Assembly: GCA_947175265.1 (NCBI GenBank)
Contig: CAMWMD010000033.1
Location: 1-36,199 of the forward strand
Length of the DNA: 36,199 bases
Direction: 5' to 3'
DNA from: an uncultured Porphyromonadaceae bacterium
GTDB taxonomy: Bacteria > Bacteroidota > Bacteroidia > Bacteroidales > Muribaculaceae
Shown here in pieces: positions 15,923-23,999 of this stretch. Each line of letters opens with the position of its first letter. Position 1 is the stretch's first letter. Position numbers and translations under genes: made by a program. The notes under the pieces were generated by a model. It did no database searches. It was given only the letters and a program-made list of their open reading frames with translations, and had not been told where the DNA came from.

Positions 15923-15949
15923 TAGTCCTCTCCCGGCCGGAGAGGACTA
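15923..15949. terminator. Palindromic hairpin behind the flippase gene
   Basis: TAGTCCTCTC at 15923-15932 and GAGAGGACTA at 15940-15949 form a perfect 10-bp stem around CCGGCCG. It lies 19 bases beyond the stop of the minus-strand flippase gene, so it probably ends the ruvB-flippase transcript; only a weak T-run follows on that strand. Confidence 0.5.
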
Positions 15950-15968
15950 TGATTGCTATTTAAGAGTA

Positions 15969-17492
15969 TCAGATTTTTTTCGTAAACCGACGCAAGAGGG
16001 GACTCAACAAGGGTATCTCCTCAAATGCCGCCACTACCCCCACATAAAGCACAAGCAGCACGAAGCGTATCGTGTAGGTCGCCCATAAGGGGAAAAAGTC
16101 GCCTGCCAGCATACCGGCGGCATACAGCACACCGGCAACAACGCAATAGCGGAATATGCGCCCTATATCATAAGGGATAGGATAATAGTGCCTACCGACG
16201 AAATAACTTATCACCATGACAACAAAATATGAGATGAGGGCCGCAAGCGCACTCCCCATGTAACCGTCAGGAATTCCTATCGCCGGAACAAGCCACAGGT
16301 TGAGCCCGAGCATCAGGAGGAAGCATAATAGGGAGAAATACATTCCCCACTCGGTCTTGTCTGTGAGTTTGTACCACAGCGAGAGATTGAAGAAAACTCC
16401 GAAACACAACTCGGCCAGCATCATAAGCGGCACGACGCGGAGTCCCGACCAGTAGCCCGAGGAAATGAAATGCTTCAGCAAAGGAAGGAAATACATCACC
16501 CCCAGGAATATCAGCAGACCGAATATCACAAAATACTTCATGGCATCGCAATAAGCCTGCTTCTTTCCTTCACCCTCACCTTTGGCCTGTGCGAATATGA
16601 ATGGCTCGTAGGCGTAACGGAAGGCCTGGGTGAACATCACCATGACTATCGCTATCTTCATGTTGGCTCCGTAGATACCTACCATGGAACGAGCCTCCTC
16701 CTCATGACCGCTGAAGATATAGGGTATCAGAAGTTGACCCATATTCTGGCTCAATATACCGGCCACACCGAGAATCAACAGTGGCCAACTGTAGCGGAGC
16801 ATACGGCGCAGCAGTTCTCCCGAAAACTCATATCTCCTTCCTGTCAACTCCGGCACAAGGCAAAGAAGCACAATCAGCGTGGAGATTATGTTGGCCACGA
16901 ATATCCACCCTATTCCGAAAGCCTCTCCACCTGCCGGCTCATAAAACCATCTTATCGCTCCGGGACAATGCCTCATCAATGCAGGGCATCCGAGTAGAAA
17001 AAACAGGTTCAGTCCGATGTTCACACCGACGTTGAGAAGTTTTATCCCCGCAAACCTCCATGCCCTGTTCTTGAAACGAAGATAGGCGAAAGGGAGGTTG
17101 GAAAAGGCATCTATCGCCACCGTCACACCCATCAGCCACACGAAAAATTCCATCCCCGGGAGTTTCATGGCTCCCGAGACGGGGTTGAGGAACAATGTGA
17201 GGAGAATGATGAACAACAGCGAGGTGCTCCCCACAGAGATAAGGCTTGTGGTGTAGACCTTCTCCGGATTCCCCTCCTTGTTGGCGAAGCGGAAGAACCC
17301 CGTCTCCATGCCATAGTTGAGAATGACCAGAGCCACGGCCGTGAAGCCGTAGAGATAGGTGACAACTCCATATTCCTCTGAAGGAAACAGGTAGACATAC
17401 AATGGCACGAGACACCAGTTGAGAAACCTCCCTACGATACTGCTAAGTCCGTAGACCGCCGTATCCTTCGCTAATGATTTTATTCCAGCCAT
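15969..17492 (-). CDS. Polysaccharide flippase (Wzx/RfbX type)
   Basis: The 507-aa protein is mostly hydrophobic with about 12-14 membrane spans and the family opening G-I-K-S-L-A-K-D-T-A-V-Y-G-L-S-S-I-V-G-R-F. It belongs to the MATE/MVF-like exporters that flip lipid-linked oligosaccharides across the inner membrane for surface polysaccharide synthesis. It lies 59 bases downstream of ruvB on the same strand, a pairing also common in other Bacteroidales from memory, so the two are probably co-transcribed. The substrate cannot be predicted. Its length is normal for the family. Confidence 0.85.
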   Translation of the reverse strand: MAGIKSLAKDTAVYGLSSIVGRFLNWCLVPLYVYLFPSEEYGVVTYLYGFTAVALVILNYGMETGFFRFANKEGNPEKVYTTSLISVGSTSLLFIILLTLFLNPVSGAMKLPGMEFFVWLMGVTVAIDAFSNLPFAYLRFKNRAWRFAGIKLLNVGVNIGLNLFFLLGCPALMRHCPGAIRWFYEPAGGEAFGIGWIFVANIISTLIVLLCLVPELTGRRYEFSGELLRRMLRYSWPLLILGVAGILSQNMGQLLIPYIFSGHEEEARSMVGIYGANMKIAIVMVMFTQAFRYAYEPFIFAQAKGEGEGKKQAYCDAMKYFVIFGLLIFLGVMYFLPLLKHFISSGYWSGLRVVPLMMLAELCFGVFFNLSLWYKLTDKTEWGMYFSLLCFLLMLGLNLWLVPAIGIPDGYMGSALAALISYFVVMVISYFVGRHYYPIPYDIGRIFRYCVVAGVLYAAGMLAGDFFPLWATYTIRFVLLVLYVGVVAAFEEIPLLSPLLRRFTKKI

Positions 17493-17495
17493 CTA

Positions 17496-17545
17496 TTAAA
17501 ATTATAAGTCACATAAATCACATAAGATTCATAAGCCACGTAATC
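17496..17545. repeat. Degenerate CATAAG direct repeats
   Basis: Between ruvB and the flippase gene the sequence repeats ATAAG/CATAA words with a spacing of about 9-11 bases (ATAAGTCACATAAATCACAT, then AAGATTCATAAG). A similar block lies between pyrH and frr at 26265-26345. These are short, imperfect intergenic repeats of unknown role. Confidence 0.5.
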
Positions 17546-17551
17546 CCCCGG

Positions 17552-18586
17552 TCAATCCTCATCAAATAGCGTGCCCGGGATATTCGGTCTCCTCCTCCCC
17601 AGATGGGTATAGGCAAGGTCGGTAGCCTCTCGTCCCCGCGGAGTGCGCTTGAGGAAACCCTCCTTTATCAGGAAAGGCTCATACACCTCTTCCAGAGTGC
17701 CCGAATCCTCACCGAGAGCCGTGGCAAGAGTGGAGAGACCGACGGGCCCCCCCTTGAACTTATCTATTATCGTAGTCAGGATGCGGTTGTCTATCTCATC
17801 AAGACCATAGCGGTCGATGTTGAGAGCCTCCAGGGAATAACGCGCCATATCTATATCTATGAATCCGTTACCCTTCACCATAGCGAAATCACGCACTCGC
17901 CGCAGAAGGGCATTCGCAATACGCGGTGTGCCGCGGCTACGCAAGGCTATCTCAAGCGATGCCTCATCATCTATACCCACTCTCAGGAGGGCGGCCGAAC
18001 GTCTCACTATCTTCTGCAGGATACTATGATCGTAATATTCCAGATGGCAATTGATACCGAAACGGGCACGCAGAGGGGAGGTCAGAAGGCCGCTCCGGGT
18101 GGTGGCGCCTATCAGCGTGAACGGCGACAGGGTGAGCTGCACACTCTTCGCCCCGGGTCCCTTGTCAAGGAGGATGTCTATGCGGTAATCCTCCATTGCC
18201 GAATATAGATACTCCTCCACAATCGGGTGCAGACGGTGTATCTCGTCAATGAAAAGGACATCGTTCTCCTCAAGGCTCATGAGGATGCCGGCAAGGTCGC
18301 CCGGCTTGTCGAGCACAGGCCCGGAGGTCACCTTGAACCCGACACCCAGTTCGTTTGCCATGATGTTTGAGAGGGTGGTCTTCCCCAATCCCGGAGGGCC
18401 GTGAAGGAGGGTATGGTCGAGAGCCTCACCGCGCAGACGCGCGGCCTTAACGAAGACCCTCAGGTTATCGATTATCTTATCCTGACCGCTGAAGTCGTCA
18501 AAGGCCAGCGGACGGAGGGCCTTCTCTATATCTTTATCTGTTTCCCGCGCCTGACGGTCGCGGATATCGAAATCTTCAACTTCCAT
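17552..18586 (-). CDS. ruvB: Holliday junction branch-migration helicase RuvB
   Basis: The 344-aa length is normal for RuvB. Walker A is at 63-71 (G-P-P-G-L-G-K-T-T), Walker B at 112-117 (F-I-D-E-I-H), sensor 1 is G-A-T-T-R-S-G-L-L, and the C-terminal winged-helix part contains R-T-P-R-G-R-E-A-T. RuvB forms the hexameric AAA+ motor that, with RuvA, moves Holliday junctions during recombination and repair. The start is supported by the conserved D-F-D-I-R-D beginning. A perfect -7 box ends 4 bases before the ATG, so the mRNA may be leaderless. It is followed by the flippase gene. Confidence 0.97.
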   Translation of the reverse strand: MEVEDFDIRDRQARETDKDIEKALRPLAFDDFSGQDKIIDNLRVFVKAARLRGEALDHTLLHGPPGLGKTTLSNIMANELGVGFKVTSGPVLDKPGDLAGILMSLEENDVLFIDEIHRLHPIVEEYLYSAMEDYRIDILLDKGPGAKSVQLTLSPFTLIGATTRSGLLTSPLRARFGINCHLEYYDHSILQKIVRRSAALLRVGIDDEASLEIALRSRGTPRIANALLRRVRDFAMVKGNGFIDIDMARYSLEALNIDRYGLDEIDNRILTTIIDKFKGGPVGLSTLATALGEDSGTLEEVYEPFLIKEGFLKRTPRGREATDLAYTHLGRRRPNIPGTLFDED

Positions 18587-18590
18587 ACGG

Positions 18591-18622
18591 CAAAGTTACT
18601 AATTTGTCTGTTAAACCGCAAC
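18591..18622 (-). promoter_or_regulatory. ruvB promoter
   Basis: On the minus strand GTTG (complement of 18619-18622) is followed after 20 bases by TAACTTTG (complement of 18591-18598). The -7 box matches the Bacteroidetes TAnnTTTG consensus perfectly and ends four bases before the ruvB ATG. Confidence 0.65.
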
Positions 18623-18639
18623 AAGATGACACCCCGGTA

Positions 18640-18702
18640 ATGGATTTATTGCACACTCCTCTTTCTTGCCGTGCAATTATTGTCAGAATATGGATTTATT
18701 GC
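18640..18702. repeat. 13-bp direct repeat between ruvB and the sirtuin gene
   Basis: ATGGATTTATTGC occurs at 18640-18652 and again at 18690-18702, exactly 50 bp apart, in the 152-bp divergent promoter region. The second copy lies just before a TAACTTCG box (18705-18712) that probably serves the sirtuin gene. A repeated protein-binding site is possible. Confidence 0.5.
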
Positions 18703-18738
18703 GTTAACTTCGCACATTCCTTTTAAAGACTTATAATT

Positions 18739-19446
18739 ATGGGCAAGCCTAAATTAGTAATATCCAGCGGCGCGGGAATCAGCGCAGAAAGCGGCATCTC
18801 CACCTTCCGCGATGCGGGGGGACTTTGGGAGAACGTGCCCGTGATGGAGGTGGCATCGGCCGACGGATTCCGCCGCAATCCCGAGAAAGTGCATCAATTC
18901 TACAACGAACGCCGTCATGCCCTCCTCAAGGCCGAACCTAACGCAGCCCACAAGGCTCTCGTGGACCTCGAGAAAGATTATGACGTATATGTGATAACCC
19001 AGAATGTGGACGACCTCCATGAACGCGCAGGCTCACGTAATGTGCTGCACCTGCACGGCGAACTCATGAAGATACGCTCCGTCAGCGATCCCGAATATGT
19101 GGAGAGCCTCGACATAGAGCATCTCGACACCACACCCGCGACCCGCGGAAAGAACGGCGACCTCATGCGTCCGCATATAGTGTTCTTCCAGGAGCCGGTC
19201 CCCGAGATCGAACGCGCGATAGAGATCGTACACAATGCCGACATATTTGTGGTCGTGGGCACCTCCCTTGTCGTGTATCCCGCCGCAGGTCTAATAGAAT
19301 GCGTCCGGCCCGGTGTCCCCATCTACTATATCGACCCTCACCCCGCCAAGGCCGCCGAAATGATGAGTGGCGTCACCATAATAAAGGCCACTGCCACGGA
19401 AGGGATGGAGAGACTTAAGGAAATACTCCGCGGCAACAAAGCGTAG
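18739..19446 (+). CDS. cobB: Sir2-family NAD-dependent protein deacylase
   Basis: The 235-aa protein shows the sirtuin motifs G-A-G-I-S-A-E-S-G-I-S-T-F-R-D (11-25), T-Q-N-V-D-D-L-H (87-94), the catalytic His106 in H-L-H-G-E-L and V-G-T-S-L-V-V-Y-P-A-A-G. The Y-N-E-R motif (Tyr55, Arg58) matches class III (CobB/SIRT5) enzymes, which remove succinyl and other acidic acyl groups. The zinc-binding cysteines are absent: only one Cys is seen, near the C-terminus. From memory this is also true of other Bacteroidetes homologues, so it is probably a lineage trait rather than damage. It is monocistronic and diverges from ruvB. Confidence 0.9.
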   Translation: MGKPKLVISSGAGISAESGISTFRDAGGLWENVPVMEVASADGFRRNPEKVHQFYNERRHALLKAEPNAAHKALVDLEKDYDVYVITQNVDDLHERAGSRNVLHLHGELMKIRSVSDPEYVESLDIEHLDTTPATRGKNGDLMRPHIVFFQEPVPEIERAIEIVHNADIFVVVGTSLVVYPAAGLIECVRPGVPIYYIDPHPAKAAEMMSGVTIIKATATEGMERLKEILRGNKA

Positions 19447-19469
19447 AGTGAAAAATTTCATCCCAAAAA

Positions 19470-19522
19470 CCGGCTTTTTATGTTTTATAACATAAAATAT
19501 GTTGTTCAACATAAAAATCCGG
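19470..19522. promoter_or_regulatory. Twin ATGTT-N4-AACAT dyads upstream of the oxidoreductase operon
   Basis: ATGTT-TTAT-AACAT (19480-19493) and ATGTT-GTTC-AACAT (19499-19512) have centres 19 bp apart. The outer arms, 19470-19484 and 19508-19522, also form a 15-bp inverted repeat with one mismatch. The block sits 24 bp before the TACTTTTG box of the downstream operon and 24 bp after the sirtuin stop. It could be an operator for a dimeric regulator of the Crp/Fnr size class, or an RNA structure with alternative hairpins. Confidence 0.5.
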
Positions 19523-19545
19523 ACCCTTTACCGAAAGTTTTTTAC

Positions 19546-19553
19546 TACTTTTG
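19546..19553 (+). promoter_or_regulatory. -7 box of the 2-oxoacid:ferredoxin oxidoreductase operon
   Basis: TACTTTTG matches TAnnTTTG exactly and lies about 73 bases before the first gene. No TTTG is found 20 bases upstream; the twin dyads lie there instead, which suggests activation by a bound regulator. Confidence 0.5.
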
Positions 19554-19626
19554 TAGAATAAAAAGTCAGGCAAGGGATGATGCCCGCTCATTTATCCCTG
19601 CCGGAACACTTAAACAATAACAGAAC

Positions 19627-19857
19627 ATGGCCAAACTGAAAGGTGCAATCACAGTGAACGTGGAGCGTTGCAAAGGGTGTAATCTCTGTGTGGCGGCATG
19701 TCCGACAGATACACTTTCGCTGCAGCCCAACGAGGTGAACGACCGGGGCTACCATTATGCCTACATGTCTAATCCCGACGCATGCACAGGTTGCTGCTCG
19801 TGTGCCTGGGTCTGCCCGGATGCCTGCATAGAGGTCTATCGAGTTAAAATTGACTGA
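19627..19857 (+). CDS. 2x[4Fe-4S] ferredoxin subunit of 2-oxoacid oxidoreductase
   Basis: This 76-aa protein has two Cys clusters: C-K-G-C-N-L-C-V-A-A-C-P and C-T-G-C-C-S-C-A-W-V-C-P, the pattern of an 8-Fe ferredoxin. As the first gene of a four-gene operon it is the delta (KorD/VorD/PorD-like) subunit that takes electrons from the TPP-containing core. The second cluster has an extra Cys. It is cytoplasmic. The next gene follows 48 bases downstream. Confidence 0.9.
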   Translation: MAKLKGAITVNVERCKGCNLCVAACPTDTLSLQPNEVNDRGYHYAYMSNPDACTGCCSCAWVCPDACIEVYRVKID

Positions 19858-19905
19858 AATGTCGAACGTGAGCGTATTGTCGTTCATGCCAAGAAACATC
19901 AGACT

Positions 19906-20991
19906 ATGAAAAAAGAGGTAATGTTAATGAAGGGAAATGAGGCCGTGGCCCACGCAGCGATAAGATATGGCTGCGACGGATATTTCGGCTATCCCATAAC
20001 ACCACAGTCAGAGGTGCTTGAGACCCTCGAGGCGCTTATGCCGTGGGAGACTACCGGCATGGTGGTGCTTCAGGCGGAATCGGAAGTGGCTGCCATAAAC
20101 ATGGTGTATGGCGGGGCTGCCTCCGGAAAGGCCGTGATGACATCTTCCTCCTCCCCGGGCATAAGCCTGAAACAGGAGGGGATTTCCTATATGGCCGGGG
20201 CTTTTCTCCCGGCTCTAATACTCAATGTGATGAGGGGTGGCCCGGGGTTGGGCACAATTCAGCCTTCTCAAGCCGATTATTTCCAGGCTACAAAAGGGGG
20301 CGGTCACGGCGACTATCATCTTATCGTGCTCGCTCCCTCTTCCGTGCAGGAGATGGTAGATTTCGTGGGGCTCGGTTTCGACCTGGCTTTCAAATACCGC
20401 GTCCCCTCCATGATATTGGCCGACGGAATCGTCGGGCAGATGATGGAGAAGGTGGTGCTACCACCTTTCCGACCACGTCGTACGGATGAGGAGATACGCA
20501 AGCAGTGTCCCTGGGCTACTAACGGACGGACGGGTAAGAGGAAGAGGAATGTTGTCACTTCCCTCGAACTTGAATCATCTCGTATGGAGGAAGTGAACCA
20601 TCGTCTTCAGGAATGCTACCGTGAGATTGAGAAAGCGGAAACACGCTGTGAGGAGATCGACACGGATGATGCCGACTATCTCATCGTCGCCTTCGGCTCC
20701 ATAGCCCGTATATGCGCCAAAGCAATGGAACTTGCACGTGAGAAGGGGATAAAGGTGGGTATCCTCCGCCCAATCACGTTATGGCCTTTCCCGAAAGAGG
20801 CGGTCAGAAAGGCCGCCGATGGGAAGAAGGGTATCCTGTGTGTGGAACTCAACGCCGGCCAGATGATCGAGGATGTGCGCCTCGCCATCCACGACTGTAT
20901 TCCGGTGGAGCATTACGGACGTCTCGGCGGAATCATCCCCAGCCCTACAGAGATTGTGGAGGCGTTGGAGAATAAGATTATTGAAAAATAA
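19906..20991 (+). CDS. vorB: 2-oxoacid:ferredoxin oxidoreductase alpha subunit (VorB type)
   Basis: The 361-aa protein begins M-K-G-N-E-A-V-A-H-A-A-I-R-Y-G-C and then G-Y-P-I-T-P-Q-S-E, the alpha-subunit pyrimidine-binding fold. V-L-Q-A-E-S-E-V-A-A-I-N-M-V-Y-G-G-A and the mid-protein G-G-H-G-D-Y-H are also typical. Proteins of this type are usually named VorB (3-methyl-2-oxobutanoate) or KorA (2-oxoglutarate); the substrate cannot be told apart by sequence here. The enzyme converts a 2-oxoacid and CoA to acyl-CoA, CO2 and reduced ferredoxin, in keeping with an anaerobe. The beta-subunit gene follows 12 bases after its stop. Confidence 0.9.
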   Translation: MKKEVMLMKGNEAVAHAAIRYGCDGYFGYPITPQSEVLETLEALMPWETTGMVVLQAESEVAAINMVYGGAASGKAVMTSSSSPGISLKQEGISYMAGAFLPALILNVMRGGPGLGTIQPSQADYFQATKGGGHGDYHLIVLAPSSVQEMVDFVGLGFDLAFKYRVPSMILADGIVGQMMEKVVLPPFRPRRTDEEIRKQCPWATNGRTGKRKRNVVTSLELESSRMEEVNHRLQECYREIEKAETRCEEIDTDDADYLIVAFGSIARICAKAMELAREKGIKVGILRPITLWPFPKEAVRKAADGKKGILCVELNAGQMIEDVRLAIHDCIPVEHYGRLGGIIPSPTEIVEALENKIIEK

Positions 20992-21003
20992 ACCTCTTCG
21001 GTT

Positions 21004-21765
21004 ATGGAACTCAAAGATATCATAAAAGAGGAGAACAAGGTATACTCGAAACCGGAACTTCTCGATGACGTGCACATGCACTACTGCCCGGGATGCAGCC
21101 ACGGGGTGGTGCATAAACTTATCGCGGAGGTCGTGGCGGAAATGGGGCTGACAGAGAAGACTGTCGGCATCTCCCCCGTAGGGTGCGCCGTGTTCGCATA
21201 CAATTATATCGACGTCGACTGGGTGGAGGCCGCCCACGGAAGGGCTCCCGCTGTGGCAACCGCAATAAGCCGCCTGTGGCCCGAGGACGTGGTGTTCACG
21301 TATCAGGGAGACGGAGACATGGCTGCCATAGGCACTGCCGAGACCATCCATGCCGCAAACCGTGGTGAAAACATTGTGATGATTTTTATTAACAATGCTA
21401 TCTACGGAATGACCGGGGGACAGATGGCTCCGACCACCCTCATCGGGCAGAAGACAGCCACCACTCCCTACGGACGCCGCGTTGACCTCAACGGCCATCC
21501 GCTCGAGATCACCGACATACTCGCCACCCTCCCCGGGACATGCTACGTCACCCGCCAGGCTGTACACACTCCCGCCGGCGCCCGCAAGACAAAGGCCGCC
21601 ATAAAGAAGGCTTTTGAGAATGCCCTGACGAAGAAGGGCACCTCTGTGGTGGAGGTCGTGTCGACATGTAATTCCGGCTGGAAGTTGTCGCCCGTCAAGG
21701 CCAACGAATGGATGGAGGAGAATATGTTCAAGCACTATCCCCTCGGCGACCTGAAGGTGGACTGA
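21004..21765 (+). CDS. 2-oxoacid:ferredoxin oxidoreductase beta subunit (TPP-binding)
   Basis: The 253-aa protein has H-Y-C-P-G-C-S-H-G near residue 30 and the TPP-binding motif G-D-G-D-M-A-A-I-G followed by N-N-A-I-Y-G-M-T-G-G-Q. It holds the thiamine diphosphate reaction centre and works with the alpha, gamma and ferredoxin subunits encoded on either side. The length is normal for KorB/VorA-type subunits. No damage is visible. Confidence 0.92.
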   Translation: MELKDIIKEENKVYSKPELLDDVHMHYCPGCSHGVVHKLIAEVVAEMGLTEKTVGISPVGCAVFAYNYIDVDWVEAAHGRAPAVATAISRLWPEDVVFTYQGDGDMAAIGTAETIHAANRGENIVMIFINNAIYGMTGGQMAPTTLIGQKTATTPYGRRVDLNGHPLEITDILATLPGTCYVTRQAVHTPAGARKTKAAIKKAFENALTKKGTSVVEVVSTCNSGWKLSPVKANEWMEENMFKHYPLGDLKVD

Positions 21766-21808
21766 ACCGGTAGCCTGAAATGTATGCCACTATTAAAGTA
21801 AAGAAAGA

Positions 21809-22351
21809 ATGAAACAGGAAATAATAATAGCCGGATTCGGAGGACAGGGTGTCCTCATGATGGGAAAGATACTCGCCTATTCCGGACTGATGGATGACAA
21901 GGAGGTGACATGGATGCCCTCCTACGGTCCGGAACAGAGGGGCGGCACGGCCAACGTGACCGTCATCCTTTCCGACGACCGCATCTCCTCACCCGTGCTT
22001 GATGCGTATGATGTGGTGGTGGCCCTCAACCAGCAGAGCATTGACAAGTTCAGCGGCCGGGTCAAACCGGGAGGGATTCTCATCTACGACAGCAACGGCA
22101 TCCATAATCCTCCGGTACGTTCCGACATCACCATCCTCCCCATAGATGCCATGGAGGCCACTTTCCGTATAGGTCATCCCAAGGCCTATAATATGGTGGT
22201 GCTGGGTGCCCTCCTTGAGGCTATGCCCTACAAGTTGCCTATGGAGAATGTGGCTAAGGGACTCATGAAATCTCTTCCTGAAAGGCACCACAATCTCATA
22301 CCCCTCAACCGCGAGGCAATCGAGATCGGACGGAAACTGCTATCAAAGTAA
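21809..22351 (+). CDS. 2-oxoacid:ferredoxin oxidoreductase gamma subunit
   Basis: The 180-aa protein begins I-I-I-A-G-F-G-G-Q-G-V-L-M-M-G-K, the typical opening of gamma subunits, and later has P-E-Q-R-G-G-T-A-N-V. This subunit binds CoA in related enzymes. It is the last gene of the D-A-B-G operon, 43 bases after the beta subunit, and is followed by a strong terminator. Confidence 0.92.
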   Translation: MKQEIIIAGFGGQGVLMMGKILAYSGLMDDKEVTWMPSYGPEQRGGTANVTVILSDDRISSPVLDAYDVVVALNQQSIDKFSGRVKPGGILIYDSNGIHNPPVRSDITILPIDAMEATFRIGHPKAYNMVVLGALLEAMPYKLPMENVAKGLMKSLPERHHNLIPLNREAIEIGRKLLSK

Positions 22352-22380
22352 ATCTGTAATTCTAAATATGGGCCCCGGGG

Positions 22381-22414
22381 GGGGAGCGACCGTCGAGTCG
22401 CTCCCCTCTTTTTT
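22381..22414 (+). terminator. Terminator of the oxidoreductase operon
   Basis: GGGGAGCGAC at 22381-22390 and GTCGCTCCCC at 22397-22406 form a perfect 10-bp stem, followed by TCTTTTTT. It lies 30 bases after the gamma-subunit stop. Confidence 0.9.
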
Positions 22415-22536
22415 ATAAGGAGGGAAAAGAAGGAGAGGAAAAGTTAAAAACAGGTTGCCGGATGAACATAATATGAAGGAGAGCGGTTATAAAGGAAAAA
22501 CGTAAAAGGAATCACCTTTTCGTAACCTTGATGTTG

Positions 22537-22577
22537 CGGAGGAGTCCGGGCTTCGGCCCAGGCTCCTCCGTTCTTTG
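22537..22577 (+). terminator. Second GC-rich hairpin with T-run
   Basis: CGGAGGAG at 22537-22544 pairs with CTCCTCCG at 22563-22570, with an inner GGGC-TTCG-GCCC hairpin, followed by TTCTTT. It looks like a terminator but no gene lies between it and the terminator at 22381. It may be a backup terminator, the end of a small RNA, or an insulator in front of the candidate origin. Confidence 0.55.
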
Positions 22578-22587
22578 TATCCATACC

Positions 22588-23045
22588 TGTCAATAACTTG
22601 TCGATAACCTGAAGAAAAGCCGATGAAAAGAGGTAGAAAAGTCGTTCAAAACTGCTTGATAACTATTTACATATCTTCTTGCCATTCATAAAAATGATAC
22701 GGGAAGGCGGTTCCGGCATGTATTGGCAGGATCGGAGGGAAACTTATTACAAGTTATATTCACCGCAATCTACAGGAAAAGGGTGGGTTTTCTACAGTTT
22801 TTGCCATATTCATCCATATAAATTTATTAACTTTGCAGTTATCTACAAGGTGTAGACAACGATTGCAATATTATGAGAATCAAATGCACCCCCTGTAGAT
22901 AATATGACAATAAAGCCCTCAGGAAATTCAATAACTCAAATTTCCAAATTTTCAGGAGGAAAGTTATTATAGGTTATTGACACCCTTTATTGTTGTTGAT
23001 TTTTATTTTTTATAGATTTAAATATTTATTAAATAATAAACAAAA
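22588..23045. other. oriC: Candidate chromosomal replication origin (oriC)
   Basis: The 690-bp gene-free gap before nadA has five perfect TTATNNACA DnaA-box-like sites: 22588-22596 (-), 22599-22607 (-), 22839-22847 (+), 22894-22902 (-) and 22974-22982 (+). One-mismatch sites lie at 22788-22796 (TTTTCTACA, +) and 22851-22859 (TTGTCTACA, -). The boxes at 22839 and 22851 form an inverted pair. The last 60 bp (about 22985-23045) are almost pure A+T, as expected of an unwinding element. None is the strict TTATCCACA and dnaA is not in view, so this is a candidate, not a proven origin. Confidence 0.5.
22828..22835 (+). promoter_or_regulatory. Possible -7 box before nadA
   Basis: TAACTTTG matches the Bacteroidetes -7 consensus. 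It would give a roughly 200-nt leader to nadA. A TTTTG element lies 24 instead of 20 bases upstream. It is embedded in the candidate origin, so its role is uncertain. Confidence 0.35.
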
Positions 23046-23999
23046 ATGGATTCCACTGCATCCACCCTCTCTCCGGAAACTCTCAAGGAGGAGATAGCCC
23101 GGCTCAAGAAAGAGAAGAACGCCCTCATAATGGCCCATTATTACCAGCGCGACGAAATCCAGGAGATAGCCGACTTCATAGGCGACTCCCTGGCTCTGGC
23201 CCGGCAGGCCGCCAAGACCGATGCTGACGTGATAGTAATGTGCGGCGTCCACTTCATGGGGGAGACTGCAAAGATTCTTTGCCCCGACAAGACGGTGCTT
23301 GTCCCCGACATGGCTGCCGGATGCTCCCTGGCTGACAGTTGCGACCCCGAGGAGTTCGCTGCATTCGTTGCAGCCCACCCTGACCATACCGTAGTGAGTT
23401 ACGTCAACACTTCAGCCGCCGTGAAGGCGCATACCGATATCGTGGTGACGTCTGGCAACGCCCGCAAGATTATAGAGAAACTTCCCGAGGGGGAGAAGAT
23501 AATATTCGGTCCTGACCATAACCTGGGGGAATATATAAACAGCGTCACGGGGCGCGACATGGTGTTGTGGAACGGCGCGTGCCATGTGCATGACCGCTTC
23601 TCTCTTGAAAAGATTGCCGAGATGAAGAGGGAACATCCCGAGGCCAAGGTGCTTGTGCACCCGGAGTGCCGCCGTCCGCTCCAACTTATCGCCGACAAGG
23701 TGGGAAGTACGGCTGCCTTGCTTGAGTTCGCGCGCACGGATGATGCCCCCGAGTATATAGTTGTCACGGAAAGCGGCATACTTTTCGAGATGCGGAAGAA
23801 GTGTCCGGATAAGGTGTTCCTTCCCGCGCCGGCTGAGGATGCGGAGTGCCAGTGCAACGAGTGCGACTATATGAAGATGAATACCCTCCGCAAGGTGTAT
23901 GAGGCATTGCGCGACGGCATGCCGGAGATAGTGGTCGATCCCGAGGTTGCGGAGAAGGCATTGCGTCCTATAGAGAGGATGCTTGAAATGTCGGAATGA
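23046..23999 (+). CDS. nadA: Quinolinate synthase NadA
   Basis: The 317-aa protein contains M-A-H-Y-Y-Q-R-D-E-I-Q (29-39), G-D-S-L-A-L-A-R (46-53) and G-V-H-F-M-G-E-T-A-K-I-L. The three [4Fe-4S] ligands are best assigned to Cys93 (A-G-C-S-L-A-D), Cys179 (G-A-C-H-V-H) and Cys273 (C-D-Y-M-K-M-N); this is aligned by eye. NadA condenses iminoaspartate with dihydroxyacetone phosphate to quinolinate in NAD synthesis. nadB and nadC are not in this window. Its stop overlaps the start of the following methyltransferase gene. Confidence 0.96.
   Translation: MDSTASTLSPETLKEEIARLKKEKNALIMAHYYQRDEIQEIADFIGDSLALARQAAKTDADVIVMCGVHFMGETAKILCPDKTVLVPDMAAGCSLADSCDPEEFAAFVAAHPDHTVVSYVNTSAAVKAHTDIVVTSGNARKIIEKLPEGEKIIFGPDHNLGEYINSVTGRDMVLWNGACHVHDRFSLEKIAEMKREHPEAKVLVHPECRRPLQLIADKVGSTAALLEFARTDDAPEYIVVTESGILFEMRKKCPDKVFLPAPAEDAECQCNECDYMKMNTLRKVYEALRDGMPEIVVDPEVAEKALRPIERMLEMSE

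Noticed and set aside
22415..22577. Small RNA gene ending at the second hairpin
   Set aside because: The only promoter-like word, TAACCTTG at 22523-22530, has a mismatch, lacks a -33 element and would leave a transcript of about 40 bases.
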